Part shown: positions 46,901 to 55,970 of the stretch, in pieces
Layout: the number at the start of each line of letters is the position of its first letter
How positions within the stretch are numbered: position 1 is the first letter of the stretch
Source: Pinus tabuliformis
Taxonomy: Eukaryota; Streptophyta; Pinopsida; Pinales; Pinaceae
Direction of reading: 5' to 3'
Assembly (NCBI GenBank): GCA_031772625.1
Contig: CM062814.1
Span: 367,111,781 to 367,175,780, forward strand
DNA: 64,000 bases
Position numbers and translations under genes: made by a program
Notes under the pieces: model-generated
The model's input: only the letters and a program-made list of their open reading frames with translations
Databases searched by the model: none
Told to the model about the DNA's origin: nothing

Positions 46901-47203
46901 TTAACTGTGAAACTCTTCAAAAATGGAATAGTTCTTCAAAAATGGAATATTTTAGTGGCATTTGAGCTAGCACACTTTCCTGGCCTTTGTTTGGGGTTCA
47001 TTTCATTTATTTTCCTCTTTGGCTAATTAATTGTTATTTAAATACCCTTTGATTTTTCTTTTAGGGCATACCCTCTTTACATTTTTTAAATTTTCTGAGT
47101 TTTCTAGGAAATATGGAACCCTTGCAGCATGGAAAGAATGACATATTTGGCATGTAAACAGTCAATCATGAAATATGAAACCTATTGTAATAGGATGCTA
47201 ACA
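43920..47203 (-). repeat. 5' LTR of gypsy B
   Basis: 3284 bp, TGTTATCACTC...GATGCTAACA. It differs from the 3' LTR by substitutions at a few percent and by indels, including about 24 extra bases near 45885 (an extra ATATCGC-type unit). A minus-strand TATA box at 44770-44780 (CTATATATACC) would put U3 at 44780-47203 and R-U5 at 43920-44740. Confidence 0.93.
44770..44780 (-). promoter_or_regulatory. TATA box of gypsy B 5' LTR
   Basis: Minus strand CTATATATACC, conserved in the other LTR at 34889-34899. Correctly oriented for gag-pol, about 1.2 kb upstream of gag. Confidence 0.5.
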
Positions 47204-47209
47204 TAAAGT

Positions 47210-47664
47210 TGTAGGAATTTACAGGGTAAGTTCCTCAAAAAGAATACCAAAAGGACACCGCTCACAACCAGATCACAGATCAATACACCAGTATTTTTGA
47301 CGTGGTTAAAACCCTCAAAGAGGGAAACAGTCAACGGCCTGTCCCAACGTGGGTACTACAGGCAATTTATTAATCAAAGAATGAAAATTTACATAAGATT
47401 CTCTCATGCACGGATTACCCGAACAATGACCCTCCATGCGCTTTAAATATAACTCATGGACCAATCGGGTGTCAAGCCACGGATCAAGTGTCGGTAATAC
47501 CGAGGAGAGAATGAACCGTCGGATCACTACATATCGTGATTGTCGGATTGTAAGTTACAAAATGTACAATGGTAAAGAAACACACTTTACCTAACTCTAT
47601 ACCTAATCTCTACACTAGACCAAGTTGAACTTAACTATATCCTATGTGTCGGAATATCCTAACA
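47210..47664 (-). repeat. 3' LTR of copia C
   Basis: 455 bp, matching 52723-53177. Next to it inside the element is a purine-rich tract on the minus strand. Confidence 0.95.
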
Positions 47665-47674
47665 TCCCCCCTTA
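47665..47674 (-). other. Polypurine tract of copia C
   Basis: Minus strand TAAGGGGGGA directly abuts the 3' LTR, the usual primer for plus-strand DNA. Confidence 0.8.
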
Positions 47675-47745
47675 AGAACAACTTGGGATAGGATTGAAGG
47701 ATTTACAAATATGACACAATAGGAGAAGGAAGGAGGCACTAGAGC

Positions 47746-50700
47746 CTATCCCCCCTTAGTGACAACTTCCTGAACTCCAAGCATATATCGAAGTTTAGTG
47801 AACTTCGCCTCTGTGAGAGCCTTTGTGAAGATGTCTGCAACCTGATCATCTGTTGGACAATATTGCACTTCAAGAACATGGTCATGAAAGAGCTTTCTGA
47901 TGAAGTGCATGTGTAGTTCAATGTGTTTGCTGCGCTGATGCTGGACTGGATCTTTGCATAGCTGAATGGCACTTTGATTATCACACCAAAGTGTGGTTGG
48001 ATGCTGCTGCTCAAAGCAAAACTCTGATAGGATCTGACGAAGCCACAAGGCTTCCTTACTAGCTTCCACGGCACCACGATACTCTGCTTCTGCTGACGAA
48101 AGAGAAATGGCAGCCTGTTTCTTACAAGCCCATGTAATAGGTCCTGAACCAAGAGTGAAGACATAACCGGTAGTAGACTTTCGATCATTAGGGTCACCAG
48201 CCCAATCAGAATCAGTGAAACCGACTAATAGAGGAGCTGCTTTGGCACTGTAATGAATCCCAAACTGTACTGTACCTCGAACATAACGAAGTATTCTTTT
48301 AGCTGCTTTCCAATGACTTTCACGGGGGTTTTGCATAAAACGAGCAACAAGGCCAACAGCAAAGGAAAGGTCAGGACGAGTATGGGTTAAATACAAGAGT
48401 TTTCCTACAAGTTGACGGTATAAGGTAGCATCAACTTCAGGAGAAGTACAAGAGACTGAAAGTTTGACTCCAGACTGAAAGGGAGAAGGGGTTGGCTTAT
48501 AGTCTTCCATGTGAAAATGACGAAGAATATCACAAGCATACTTGGACTGGGAAAGGAAAATACCCTCCTTGGATTGCAAGACTTGAAGATCGAGAAAATA
48601 GTGTAAGTGTCCTAAGTCTGTCATTTCAAATTTCTTTTTAAGGCTGGACTTCACATGGTTTATAAGGTTGGGATCACTACCAGTAAGAATAAGATCATCA
48701 ACATAAAGAACGAGGATGATAAGAGAGTTGCCCACTTTCTTGGTGTAGACAGTATTGTCAGAATAACACCTAGAAAAGCCAGATTCTAAAAGAAAGCTAT
48801 CCATTTTGGCATACCAAGCCCGAGGAGCTTGCTTGAGACCATAAAGGGATTTCTTAAGTCGACAAACAAGGCTGGAGTCTGTTTGTATGAAGCCAATGGG
48901 TTGTTCCATATAGATTTCTTCCTGCAAGTCCCCATGCAAGAAGGCAGATTTAACATCCATCTGATGGACTTCCCATTTTAAAGAGGCAGCAAGGGAAAGA
49001 ACAAGGCAGATAGAGTTCATTTTGGCAACAGGGGAGAAGGTTTCAGTGTAGTCAATTCCTTCAACCTGTGAAAAGCCCTTAGCAACAAGACGAGCTTTAT
49101 GTTTATCAACTTTCCCATCTGGTCCATACTTGGTTCTGTAAACCCATTTACATCTAACAAGTTTGCGTCCCTTTGGTAGAGGAACAAGATCCCATGTATC
49201 ATTTGCCAACAATGAATGATATTCTTCATTCATAGCTGCTTCCCAATGTGGATGGCCTGAAGCTTCTACAAAAGTGTCAGGATCATGATTTACTGGAGCT
49301 TGAGCCAGTAAAGAAGAGGCTCTTTCAAACTGAGAACGTGTACGTCGCTGATCTGTAGGATCACCGACAAGATCACCTACTGCATCCCGAGTAGCACGGA
49401 CCCATCTTGGAAGTTGAGGATCCTGAGAAGGTGGGGGAGGATTATCATCCTCACTTTCATCATCTGAAGAAGAAATGTTTTCGAAAGTAGAAGAGATAGG
49501 AAGAGGTGGCACATCCGCCGGACTAGGCTCGCAGGCCGATTTATTTTCATCAAATTTTACATTTCTTCTAATGATAACATTTTTGGACTTAAATGGAATA
49601 AGTCTATAACCTTTTACATCTTCAGAATATCCAACAAAAGTACATTTCTCACTCTTAGGTTCTAAAGCTTTATGCTTTTCATCTGGAATATGGGCCCATG
49701 CTTCACTTCCAAAAACACGAAAGTGACTTACATCTGGTTTAATGGAACTCCAAGCTTCTTCTGGAGTGATATTCTCTAGAACCTTAGTAGGAGTGCGATT
49801 GATTATATAATTTGCACAATTAATTGCTTCGGCCCAAAAACTAAGACTGAGTCCTTTAGATTGCAGCATACAATTAGCCATTTCCTTTAAGGTGCGATTT
49901 TTCCTTTCAGCTACACCATTTTGTTGTGGAGTGTATGGAACAGTATGTTGCATTTGAATTCCATTTTCGGTGCAAAAGTTGATGAATGTGTTTTTAACAT
50001 ATTCTCCACCATTATCAGTTCTTAGCTTAAGAATTTGATGTCCAGATTGTTTTTCAACAAAGGCTTTGAAGGCCAAAAATGTGTTAAATACTTCGCTCTT
50101 GAGTTTTAAGAAGTATACCCAAGTGCGTCTGGAGAAATCATAAATGAAAGTTAAGAAATACTTGCAGCCAGAGAATGAAGCAACAGGAAGTGGACCACAT
50201 AAATCACTGTGCACAAGCTGTAAAGGGGCTGAGGCGTGCCAAGAGGCACATTTGTCAAAACTGTCCCGATGATGTTTTCCGAGTACACATCCGGAACAAA
50301 CACCATCTCTGCAAGATACCATACGAAGACCTGTCACCATATTTTCTTTACATAGATGCTGAAGGGAGCGATAGTTTAAGTGACCAAATCGCTCATGCCA
50401 AAGTTTGCTCACTTCATCATTATGAGCAACAAATACTGAGGGAAGATTTGATGACCCAAAGTTGTGAAACTTATACAACCTTGTGGAATCATCAGCAAGA
50501 CCAGTAGCTAGAATCTGTTTAGGATCTTTTAGATCCTTGATTACAACATCATGAGGTGAAAATTCAACAATTTTACCTTCACCTGAATGAGTTATCTGAT
50601 ATACAGATAGAAGGTTGCAGGATAAGGTTGGAACACATAGTACATCATTAAACTGACCATTGTCTAGATGAACAGTTCCAGTCCCTACAACATTAAGAGA

Positions 50701-51786
50701 TCTATCATCACCAACATATATATTTTTGGTGTTACAATCATTTAAAGAAGAAAACATGGCTTGATTTTTGGCGATGTGATAAGAGGCTCCAGAATCAATG
50801 AGCCACTCATGAGAAGGAGAGGAAGAAGATATATTTAATGCATAACCAGACTGAGATGATTGACAACGACATGCAGAAAGTGCCATTCCGGAAGTTGAAG
50901 TTGAAGTAGGCTCCACATGGATGTTATGTTTCTTCATTGCGGTTTCCAAGGCTTCCATCTTCTTAAAGCATTTAGATTCTAAGTGGCCATATCGATTACA
51001 AAAGTTACAATGTCTATCAGTCTTCTTCCATTTGTTTTTATTGCTCTTATCATTTTGCTGAAATGATCTTTCATTTTGAGGCTGAGTTGGTTTAGGACCA
51101 TTCTTTTGAGGATATGAATTCTTAGGATTCTTTGAATTTGGTTGTTGCTGGGCGGCTAACGCTTTCGTGGAAGAGTTTCCAAGATTAAGAAGACCAAGGT
51201 GTAAGAGTTTTTCTTGTTCTCTTATTAAGGAATCACAAAAGGAGTCAAAGGAAGGGTCCTTGTAGTCTTTTCCTTGACAAATGAAAGCTTCCCTCGTAGA
51301 ATGGAAAGTGGAAACAAATACAGAGTAGGCTGGTCCCAACTTAGTAAGGATGGAATAAATAAGGTTACCATCTTCTTTCTTAACTTTAACACCTTCCAAG
51401 AGATATCTAAGGGTCTTGAATTTGGACAAGAAATCTTTAATGCAAGAAAAATTATTAGGATCTAAAGTAAGCAACTCATTTTCAAGTTGATGGGCTCTAA
51501 TTTCATTTTTAATCCCAAAAACTTTAGTGAGTTTTTCCAGTGCTTCATGAGGAGTCTCAAGTTCTGCAATATGGAATCTAAGATCAGGAGAAATAGACAT
51601 CCCTATCAAACCACGTGCTTGATCTTGTCTATTTTCCCATTTTGCAGCCTTGTCTTCATCTTTTGGTTTCTTCTCTTGGTCTGTGGCTATTCTGAAGAGA
51701 CCTTTACTTCTAAGTAAATCTTCCATGTAGGCTACCCATTGGAAGTAGTTAGTGCTGTCAAGAATGACTTGGAATGGACTTTCCAT
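47746..51786 (-). CDS. Copia gag-pol polyprotein, intact
   Basis: 1346 residues with no stop. Gag domain with a UBN2-like N-terminus (ESPFQVILDSTNYFQWV), zinc knuckle CNFCNRYGHLESKC at about 260-273. Protease active site DSGASYHIA at about 331. Integrase: HHCC finger (LWHERFGHLNYRSL ... CSGCVLGK), catalytic D about 528 (VHSDLCGPL), D about 591 (RTDNGGE) and E about 627 (NGVAERKNRT). RT from about 865 with LPKGRKLVRCKWVYRTK, MDVKSAFLHG and catalytic YVDD at 1028-1031. RNase H with DSDWAGDPNDRKSTTGY, SSAEAEYRGA and WCDNQSAIQL. Length and order are those of Ty1/copia polyproteins. All catalytic residues I can check are present. The start ATG follows the leader and has no in-frame alternative nearby upstream. 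Confidence 0.95.
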   Translation of the reverse strand: MESPFQVILDSTNYFQWVAYMEDLLRSKGLFRIATDQEKKPKDEDKAAKWENRQDQARGLIGMSISPDLRFHIAELETPHEALEKLTKVFGIKNEIRAHQLENELLTLDPNNFSCIKDFLSKFKTLRYLLEGVKVKKEDGNLIYSILTKLGPAYSVFVSTFHSTREAFICQGKDYKDPSFDSFCDSLIREQEKLLHLGLLNLGNSSTKALAAQQQPNSKNPKNSYPQKNGPKPTQPQNERSFQQNDKSNKNKWKKTDRHCNFCNRYGHLESKCFKKMEALETAMKKHNIHVEPTSTSTSGMALSACRCQSSQSGYALNISSSSPSHEWLIDSGASYHIAKNQAMFSSLNDCNTKNIYVGDDRSLNVVGTGTVHLDNGQFNDVLCVPTLSCNLLSVYQITHSGEGKIVEFSPHDVVIKDLKDPKQILATGLADDSTRLYKFHNFGSSNLPSVFVAHNDEVSKLWHERFGHLNYRSLQHLCKENMVTGLRMVSCRDGVCSGCVLGKHHRDSFDKCASWHASAPLQLVHSDLCGPLPVASFSGCKYFLTFIYDFSRRTWVYFLKLKSEVFNTFLAFKAFVEKQSGHQILKLRTDNGGEYVKNTFINFCTENGIQMQHTVPYTPQQNGVAERKNRTLKEMANCMLQSKGLSLSFWAEAINCANYIINRTPTKVLENITPEEAWSSIKPDVSHFRVFGSEAWAHIPDEKHKALEPKSEKCTFVGYSEDVKGYRLIPFKSKNVIIRRNVKFDENKSACEPSPADVPPLPISSTFENISSSDDESEDDNPPPPSQDPQLPRWVRATRDAVGDLVGDPTDQRRTRSQFERASSLLAQAPVNHDPDTFVEASGHPHWEAAMNEEYHSLLANDTWDLVPLPKGRKLVRCKWVYRTKYGPDGKVDKHKARLVAKGFSQVEGIDYTETFSPVAKMNSICLVLSLAASLKWEVHQMDVKSAFLHGDLQEEIYMEQPIGFIQTDSSLVCRLKKSLYGLKQAPRAWYAKMDSFLLESGFSRCYSDNTVYTKKVGNSLIILVLYVDDLILTGSDPNLINHVKSSLKKKFEMTDLGHLHYFLDLQVLQSKEGIFLSQSKYACDILRHFHMEDYKPTPSPFQSGVKLSVSCTSPEVDATLYRQLVGKLLYLTHTRPDLSFAVGLVARFMQNPRESHWKAAKRILRYVRGTVQFGIHYSAKAAPLLVGFTDSDWAGDPNDRKSTTGYVFTLGSGPITWACKKQAAISLSSAEAEYRGAVEASKEALWLRQILSEFCFEQQHPTTLWCDNQSAIQLCKDPVQHQRSKHIELHMHFIRKLFHDHVLEVQYCPTDDQVADIFTKALTEAKFTKLRYMLGVQEVVTKGG

Positions 51787-51987
51787 TTTTTAAAAAAACT
51801 GAAGTTGTAGATGCTGAAAGTAAGTGTTCCAATGGATAGATCTTGAAAAATTAGGCTGTTTTAAAAAAAAAAGCTCTGAAAAAGGCTTCCGGATGAAGAA
51901 GTTATGGCTTTTTGAAAAAAAATTGTTGACGTTGCCGGCAAAGTGCGCGAATGTGCGGGAATGAAAAAAAATCCGCCCCCACAAAAT

Positions 51988-52044
51988 GGAGACTTGAACC
52001 CAAGACCTCTACTCTCTTAAAATAGCTTTGAACCAATTGATCTA
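51988..52044 (-). other. tRNA-like A and B boxes in copia leader
   Basis: On the minus strand TAGATCAATTGGTTCAAAGC (52044-52025) resembles a pol III A box and GGTTCAAGTCTCC (52000-51988) is a good B box, about 25 bases apart. There is no proper acceptor-stem pairing that I can see, so this is a tRNA-derived scrap, such as a SINE head, and not a working tRNA gene. Confidence 0.5.
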
Positions 52045-52051
52045 TACATAA

Positions 52052-52056
<5 letters not shown>

Positions 52057-52091
<35 letters not shown>
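52057..52091. repeat. (GA)n followed by G run
   Basis: Simple repeat of about 13 GA units and ten Gs within the copia leader. Confidence 0.95.
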
Positions 52092-52093
<2 letters not shown>

Positions 52094-52710
52094 CCTTGGT
52101 TTGCGTGCTTGCCTTGAGAAAGCTCTTTTTCCCTACAAAACACAAAACACAAAACCCAACACGAATATGCAAAGAAAAACGAACCTTGCGGCTCGAAGTT
52201 AGCTTTAGCCAAAAACTAGAAATTTTTAAAAAAATCTCAAAGTTAGCTTTAGCCGAAAAACTAAATATTTTTCTCAATGTTTCTGATTTTCCGAGATCAC
52301 ACTAAGGTGCAGGGAAAAGAGCATACGCATGAGAAAAATCCTTCCTTTCTGTTTCTGATTTGCCCAGATCGCACAGAGTCGCAGGGCAAAGAGCATACGC
52401 AGAAATTAAAGGTATAGATCCGGTTAAAAAAAGGGCTAAATAAACCGAAACCGAAATAAGCAAAGAGAAAATAACAGTAAACTGCAAAAACACTGTATAT
52501 CTCCCAATCTGAAAAATGACGCAGATAGGGCTACCGGAAACCTTTTCGTTTGAAACGAAAGGGGTTCCTCACTGGAACAGATGCTCCGAACGCAACAGAG
52601 CAGTCCTCTTGGCCCGAAAGCAGTCAGAAACAGCAGATCTAGGAAACGACAGCCGCATGCAGTTCTACCGGCTTCAGATTTGGATCACCAACGGACGCGG
52701 CCCTCAAATA

Positions 52711-52722
52711 GCTCTGATACCA
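52711..52722 (-). other. Primer-binding site of copia C (initiator tRNA-Met)
   Basis: Minus strand TGGTATCAGAGC, perfect match to the usual plant copia primer site, directly after the LTR. Confidence 0.92.
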
Positions 52723-53177
52723 TGTAGGAATTTACAGGGTAAGTTCCTCAGAAAGAATACCAAAAGGACACCGCTCACAACTAGATCACAAATCAATACA
52801 CCAGTATTTTTGACGTGGTTAAAACCCTCAAAGAGGGAAACAGTCAACGGCCTGTCCCAACGTGGGTACTACAGGCAATTTATTAATCAAAGAATGAAAA
52901 TTTACATAAGCTTCTCTCATGCACGGATTACCCGAACAATGACCCTCCATGCGCTTTAAATAGAACTCATGGACCAATCGGGTGTCAAGCCACGGATCAA
53001 GTGTCGATAATACCGAGGAGAGAATGAACCGTCGGATCACTACATATCGTGACCGTCGGATTGTAAGTTACAAAATGTACAATGGTAAAGAAACAAACTT
53101 TACCTAACTCTATACCTAATCTCTACACTAGACCAAGTTGAACTTAACTATATCCTATGTGTCGGAATATCCTAACA
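52723..53177 (-). repeat. 5' LTR of copia C
   Basis: 455 bp, TGTAGG...CTAACA, about 10 differences from the 3' LTR. Confidence 0.95.
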
Positions 53178-53182
53178 AAAGT

Positions 53183-53857
53183 TTCATAATTAAATAAAAG
53201 AGAATAGAATATAAGTCTGCTTTTTAATTAGATTTCTCTGATTTCATATTTTATAGATTACATCTTTTATTAAATCATATAACTAATATTTCAATTTACT
53301 TATTTTTTATTTAAATTATTTTCAAATATTCGAATAATAAAGTAATAAAAAAATTTAAAATTCAAAAAATAAATTAAATAATAAAAATTCAAAAATAACA
53401 ATGTAGGCTATAATAAATTACTTCAATTGAATATCTAGAATAATTTATATATTGTTTCACAATAACTTAAACTTAATATTACTTTTTGAAAAATTCATTC
53501 TCAACTTTCAATACCATGACATCTCATGGTGAAGACCTCTCCAATCTACTTATGTAAAAAATGAAAAAACGAGGGGTATTATTAGATTCGAGAAGCCTCA
53601 ACCTATGCTTTTACACTTAAAAGTTACCTTTCTCAATGACTCATTATCATCTTTAACCACATACCATGAGATCTAGTAAAGGACTCTTCATAATCTACTT
53701 AATTAAAAAAGAGGGGTGTTATTAGGCTAAATAGCCTCTAACTTATGCTTCTAATAAAGCAAAGATGCGTGGTGCATCAGCTTATGTTAAGTTGGTTCAT
53801 TGTTTAATATTAAGTATGTAAGCTAGGGTGAGCAATGATATTATGGGGATGACTAAC
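53183..53857. other. Intergenic AT-rich DNA
   Basis: Continues the host sequence interrupted by elements B and C. A segment with GAGGGGTATTATTAG(A/G) recurs twice (about 53571 and 53712), each followed by related text (GCCTC...CTTATGCTT). No gene recognised. Confidence 0.5.
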
Positions 53858-54293
53858 TTAAATTCTTTTTTTTGCTGAAGCAAGATTCATACCTTGTATT
53901 CATTAGAAACAAAGAAACAAATTACATATAATACAACTACCCAAAGAGACCTGAGGGACATAGAGTCAATTATCCACTCAGGGCTTGGGTACCAAGCCAA
54001 AAGCTTAACATCCAGGCCAAGGGCCCACAAATTTAACTGCGAGACCTTCAAAATACAAACAAAAGCCTAAACCGCCCAATCTGTTTGCAAAGATCTGATG
54101 GATGGGACGCAAATCAGAGCCAAAAAGGCATATTCTTAGATTCCAAAAACGAACCCGATGAAGAAATAGAAACCATACTAAAAGGATTTCAGGACCGGAT
54201 GGTGGAATAAACTTCGTGCATGTGAATCTCCCGAAATCCACCAATTCCAACCTCAAGGCTCAACATGCACAGAAGATAATAGTGAATCCGGAC

Positions 54294-55469
54294 CAGGGAA
54301 AATTTTAAGAACCCCCCATAAATTTATAAATATAATAAATGGGTGAATCTCCATGGTATATAGGAAAAATGGAAGGCGATTTTATCAATAATATAATATG
54401 TGTATATAATTTTTTGGCGAATCTCACACGAGGCATGGCGAATATTTTACTCAATTATAAAATCTTGTAAGATCTTGGCGAGTCTTTCACTAAATAATAA
54501 AACTTTGTAAAGTCCTCATGAATCTTAGCATAGGCTACATGCTCATTTAATAACCCCATTTAAATAGGCTACATTCTAGGTGAATACCATGGGTCAATAC
54601 CATGTGCCATTTTGGTGAATACCATGGGTCAATACCATGTGCCATTTTTATTTTTATTAATTCTAATATTAGGGTTAATAATGGTTTTTTGCATGGTATT
54701 AATAACAATCTAGTCCATGGTATTTGTCCCGTAGTATTTTGGCCATAGGTTTCACCTAAATATAACCCATTTTTTGAGTGTTGGTAAATATAAGGTGACT
54801 TATGGAGTAAATATAAGAAAATGTTTTATTTGTTTACCATACCTCTCGTTAATTTATATTTTTATTAATTTACCATACCTCTTTTACAAATATGGTATTT
54901 GGCCCATAGGATTCACTTAAATAAAACCTCTTTCTTGAGGCTTCATAAATAGAACGAGGGTTATGGACTAAATATAAAAAGAGGTTTTATTTATTTACGA
55001 TAAGTCTAGTTTATTTATATTTTTATTTATTTACCATACCTTTTGAGTAAGTATAAAAAGACGTTTTATTTATTTACCATACCTCCACTTTACTTATATT
55101 TTTATTTGTTTACACCCTTACATGTATATAAGGTGACTTATGGAGTAAATATAAAAAATGTTTTATTTATTTACCATACCTCTCATTTATTTATATTTTT
55201 ATTAATTTACCATAACTCTTTTATAAATATGGTATTTGGCCCATAGGATTCACTTAAATAAAACCTATTCTTGAAAATGGGCGAATGGAAGGTTGTAAGT
55301 CCTAATTTCAAGGGCTAAATTTACCTTTTTTACCCTCTCCCTTAAAATAAGGTGGGATATTTGAGGTGATTTGTAAAAATGTACTATGATACAAAATATT
55401 CGCCCACTAAAAATTTAAAAGCCCTTAATTTCGCCAAAGGGCGAACATTCGCCCCTAAAATTATCCTTG
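54294..55469. mobile_element. Non-autonomous hAT-like element with internal tandem repeats
   Basis: It is flanked by the 8-bp direct repeat ATCCGGAC (54286-54293 and 55470-55477). Ends CAGGGAAAATTTTAAG and CAAGGATAATTTTAGG (reverse complement of right end) pair with three mismatches. 8-bp TSD and CAGGG-type ends are hallmarks of hAT. Removing it rejoins the LINE 3' region. The interior lacks coding sequence and is built from repeats with TTTTATTTATTTACCATACC and a duplicated block (54785-54945 and 55130-55272). Confidence 0.75.
54770..55275. repeat. Internal repeat array of the hAT-like element
   Basis: Segments with GGTATTTGGCCCATAGGATT (about 54890 and 55230) and TAAATATAAAA..TTTTATTT..TTTACCATACCTC occur four times. 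The layout suggests two rounds of duplication. Confidence 0.8.
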
Positions 55470-55970
55470 ATCCGGACTCGAATTCAAAATAACCCAAAAT
55501 TGCCACCCGCCCCCGGTAGCCCGCGAGAACTCCTGCAATTAAGTCACCGACAGAGTCCCTTTCATACGAACAATCTTGACCGTTGATCCACACAGAGAGA
55601 TCCAACGGTAGAGCATAATATCGCACCGAACAGGTTGACCAAACGTTAGTGTGTGATGGAGGGTGGTTTTCCAAACCCTCTCTCTGCCACGTGTAGGATG
55701 TTGGATGGGATCGCTGTAAAATCGCTAAAACCATTTCCCACATAAGAGTGGTGTGAACATCCAAAAACTGCCAAGGAAGCGGTTTTACTCTATGAGGCCC
55801 AAAAATGTAAAGATTCTGGTTGCCGGTAAAACAAGGATTCCTTCCACGCCTACTCAACTTTCTTGCCTGAACCTGGATCCCAGAAAAGAAGAGAGGCTCT
55901 CCATTAATTAAGGAACTATGGTATTCGCTATGCTCACGCCAATGAACAGTGATGTTCATCTCACTAACTC
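55384..55970 (-). other. LINE sequence after ORF1, 191-residue open stretch
   Basis: An open frame (55384-55959) starts MNITVHWREHSEYHSSLING and has no recognised domain. It does not contain endonuclease or RT motifs. It continues into the LINE 3' region on the other side of the hAT-like element, so it is probably untranslated sequence. Confidence 0.4.

Larger units (their letters stand above)
34039..47203 (-). mobile_element. Full-length Ty3/gypsy element B (13.2 kb)
   Basis: Two direct LTRs (34039-37298 and 43920-47203) start TGTTA and end TAACA and are flanked by the 5-bp TSD TAAAG (34034-34038 and 47204-47208). Between them, on the minus strand, lie a primer-binding site, gag, and a pol region all in one frame broken only by stops. 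Order: gag, protease, plant-type RNase H, RT, Ty3-type RNase H, integrase. A 300-base LTR sample differs at about 11 sites (near 3.7 percent), so insertion is moderately old. Non-functional. The extra RNase H and the tRNA-Arg-type primer site suggest a Tat/Ogre-related lineage. Confidence 0.93.
51787..52710 (-). other. 5' leader of copia C
   Basis: About 920 bases between the primer-binding site and the ATG, with no conserved frame. It includes a tRNA-like segment (51988-52044), a GA/G run (52057-52091) and a duplicated motif AAGTTAGCTTTAGCC near 52196 and 52238. A pair of direct repeats with CGCA(C/G)AG(G/T)...CAGGGAAAAGAGCATACGC also occurs (about 52310 and 52380). Confidence 0.75.
47210..53177 (-). 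mobile_element. Full-length Ty1/copia element C (6.0 kb), coding region intact
   Basis: Identical-length LTRs of 455 bp (47210-47664 and 52723-53177), TGTAGG...CTAACA, flanked by the 5-bp TSD AAAGT (47205-47209 and 53178-53182). Primer-binding site, 5' leader, single gag-pol frame and polypurine tract are all present in order on the minus strand. LTRs differ at about 10 of 455 sites (about 2.2 percent), lower than in gypsy B, so C is probably the younger insertion. It may be coding-competent. Confidence 0.95.

Noticed and set aside
50175..50507. 110-residue plus-strand frame inside copia C
   Set aside because: Antisense shadow of the intact copia polyprotein.
51988..52044. A functional tRNA gene
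   Set aside because: No acceptor-stem pairing and no convincing anticodon arm; only box-like similarity.
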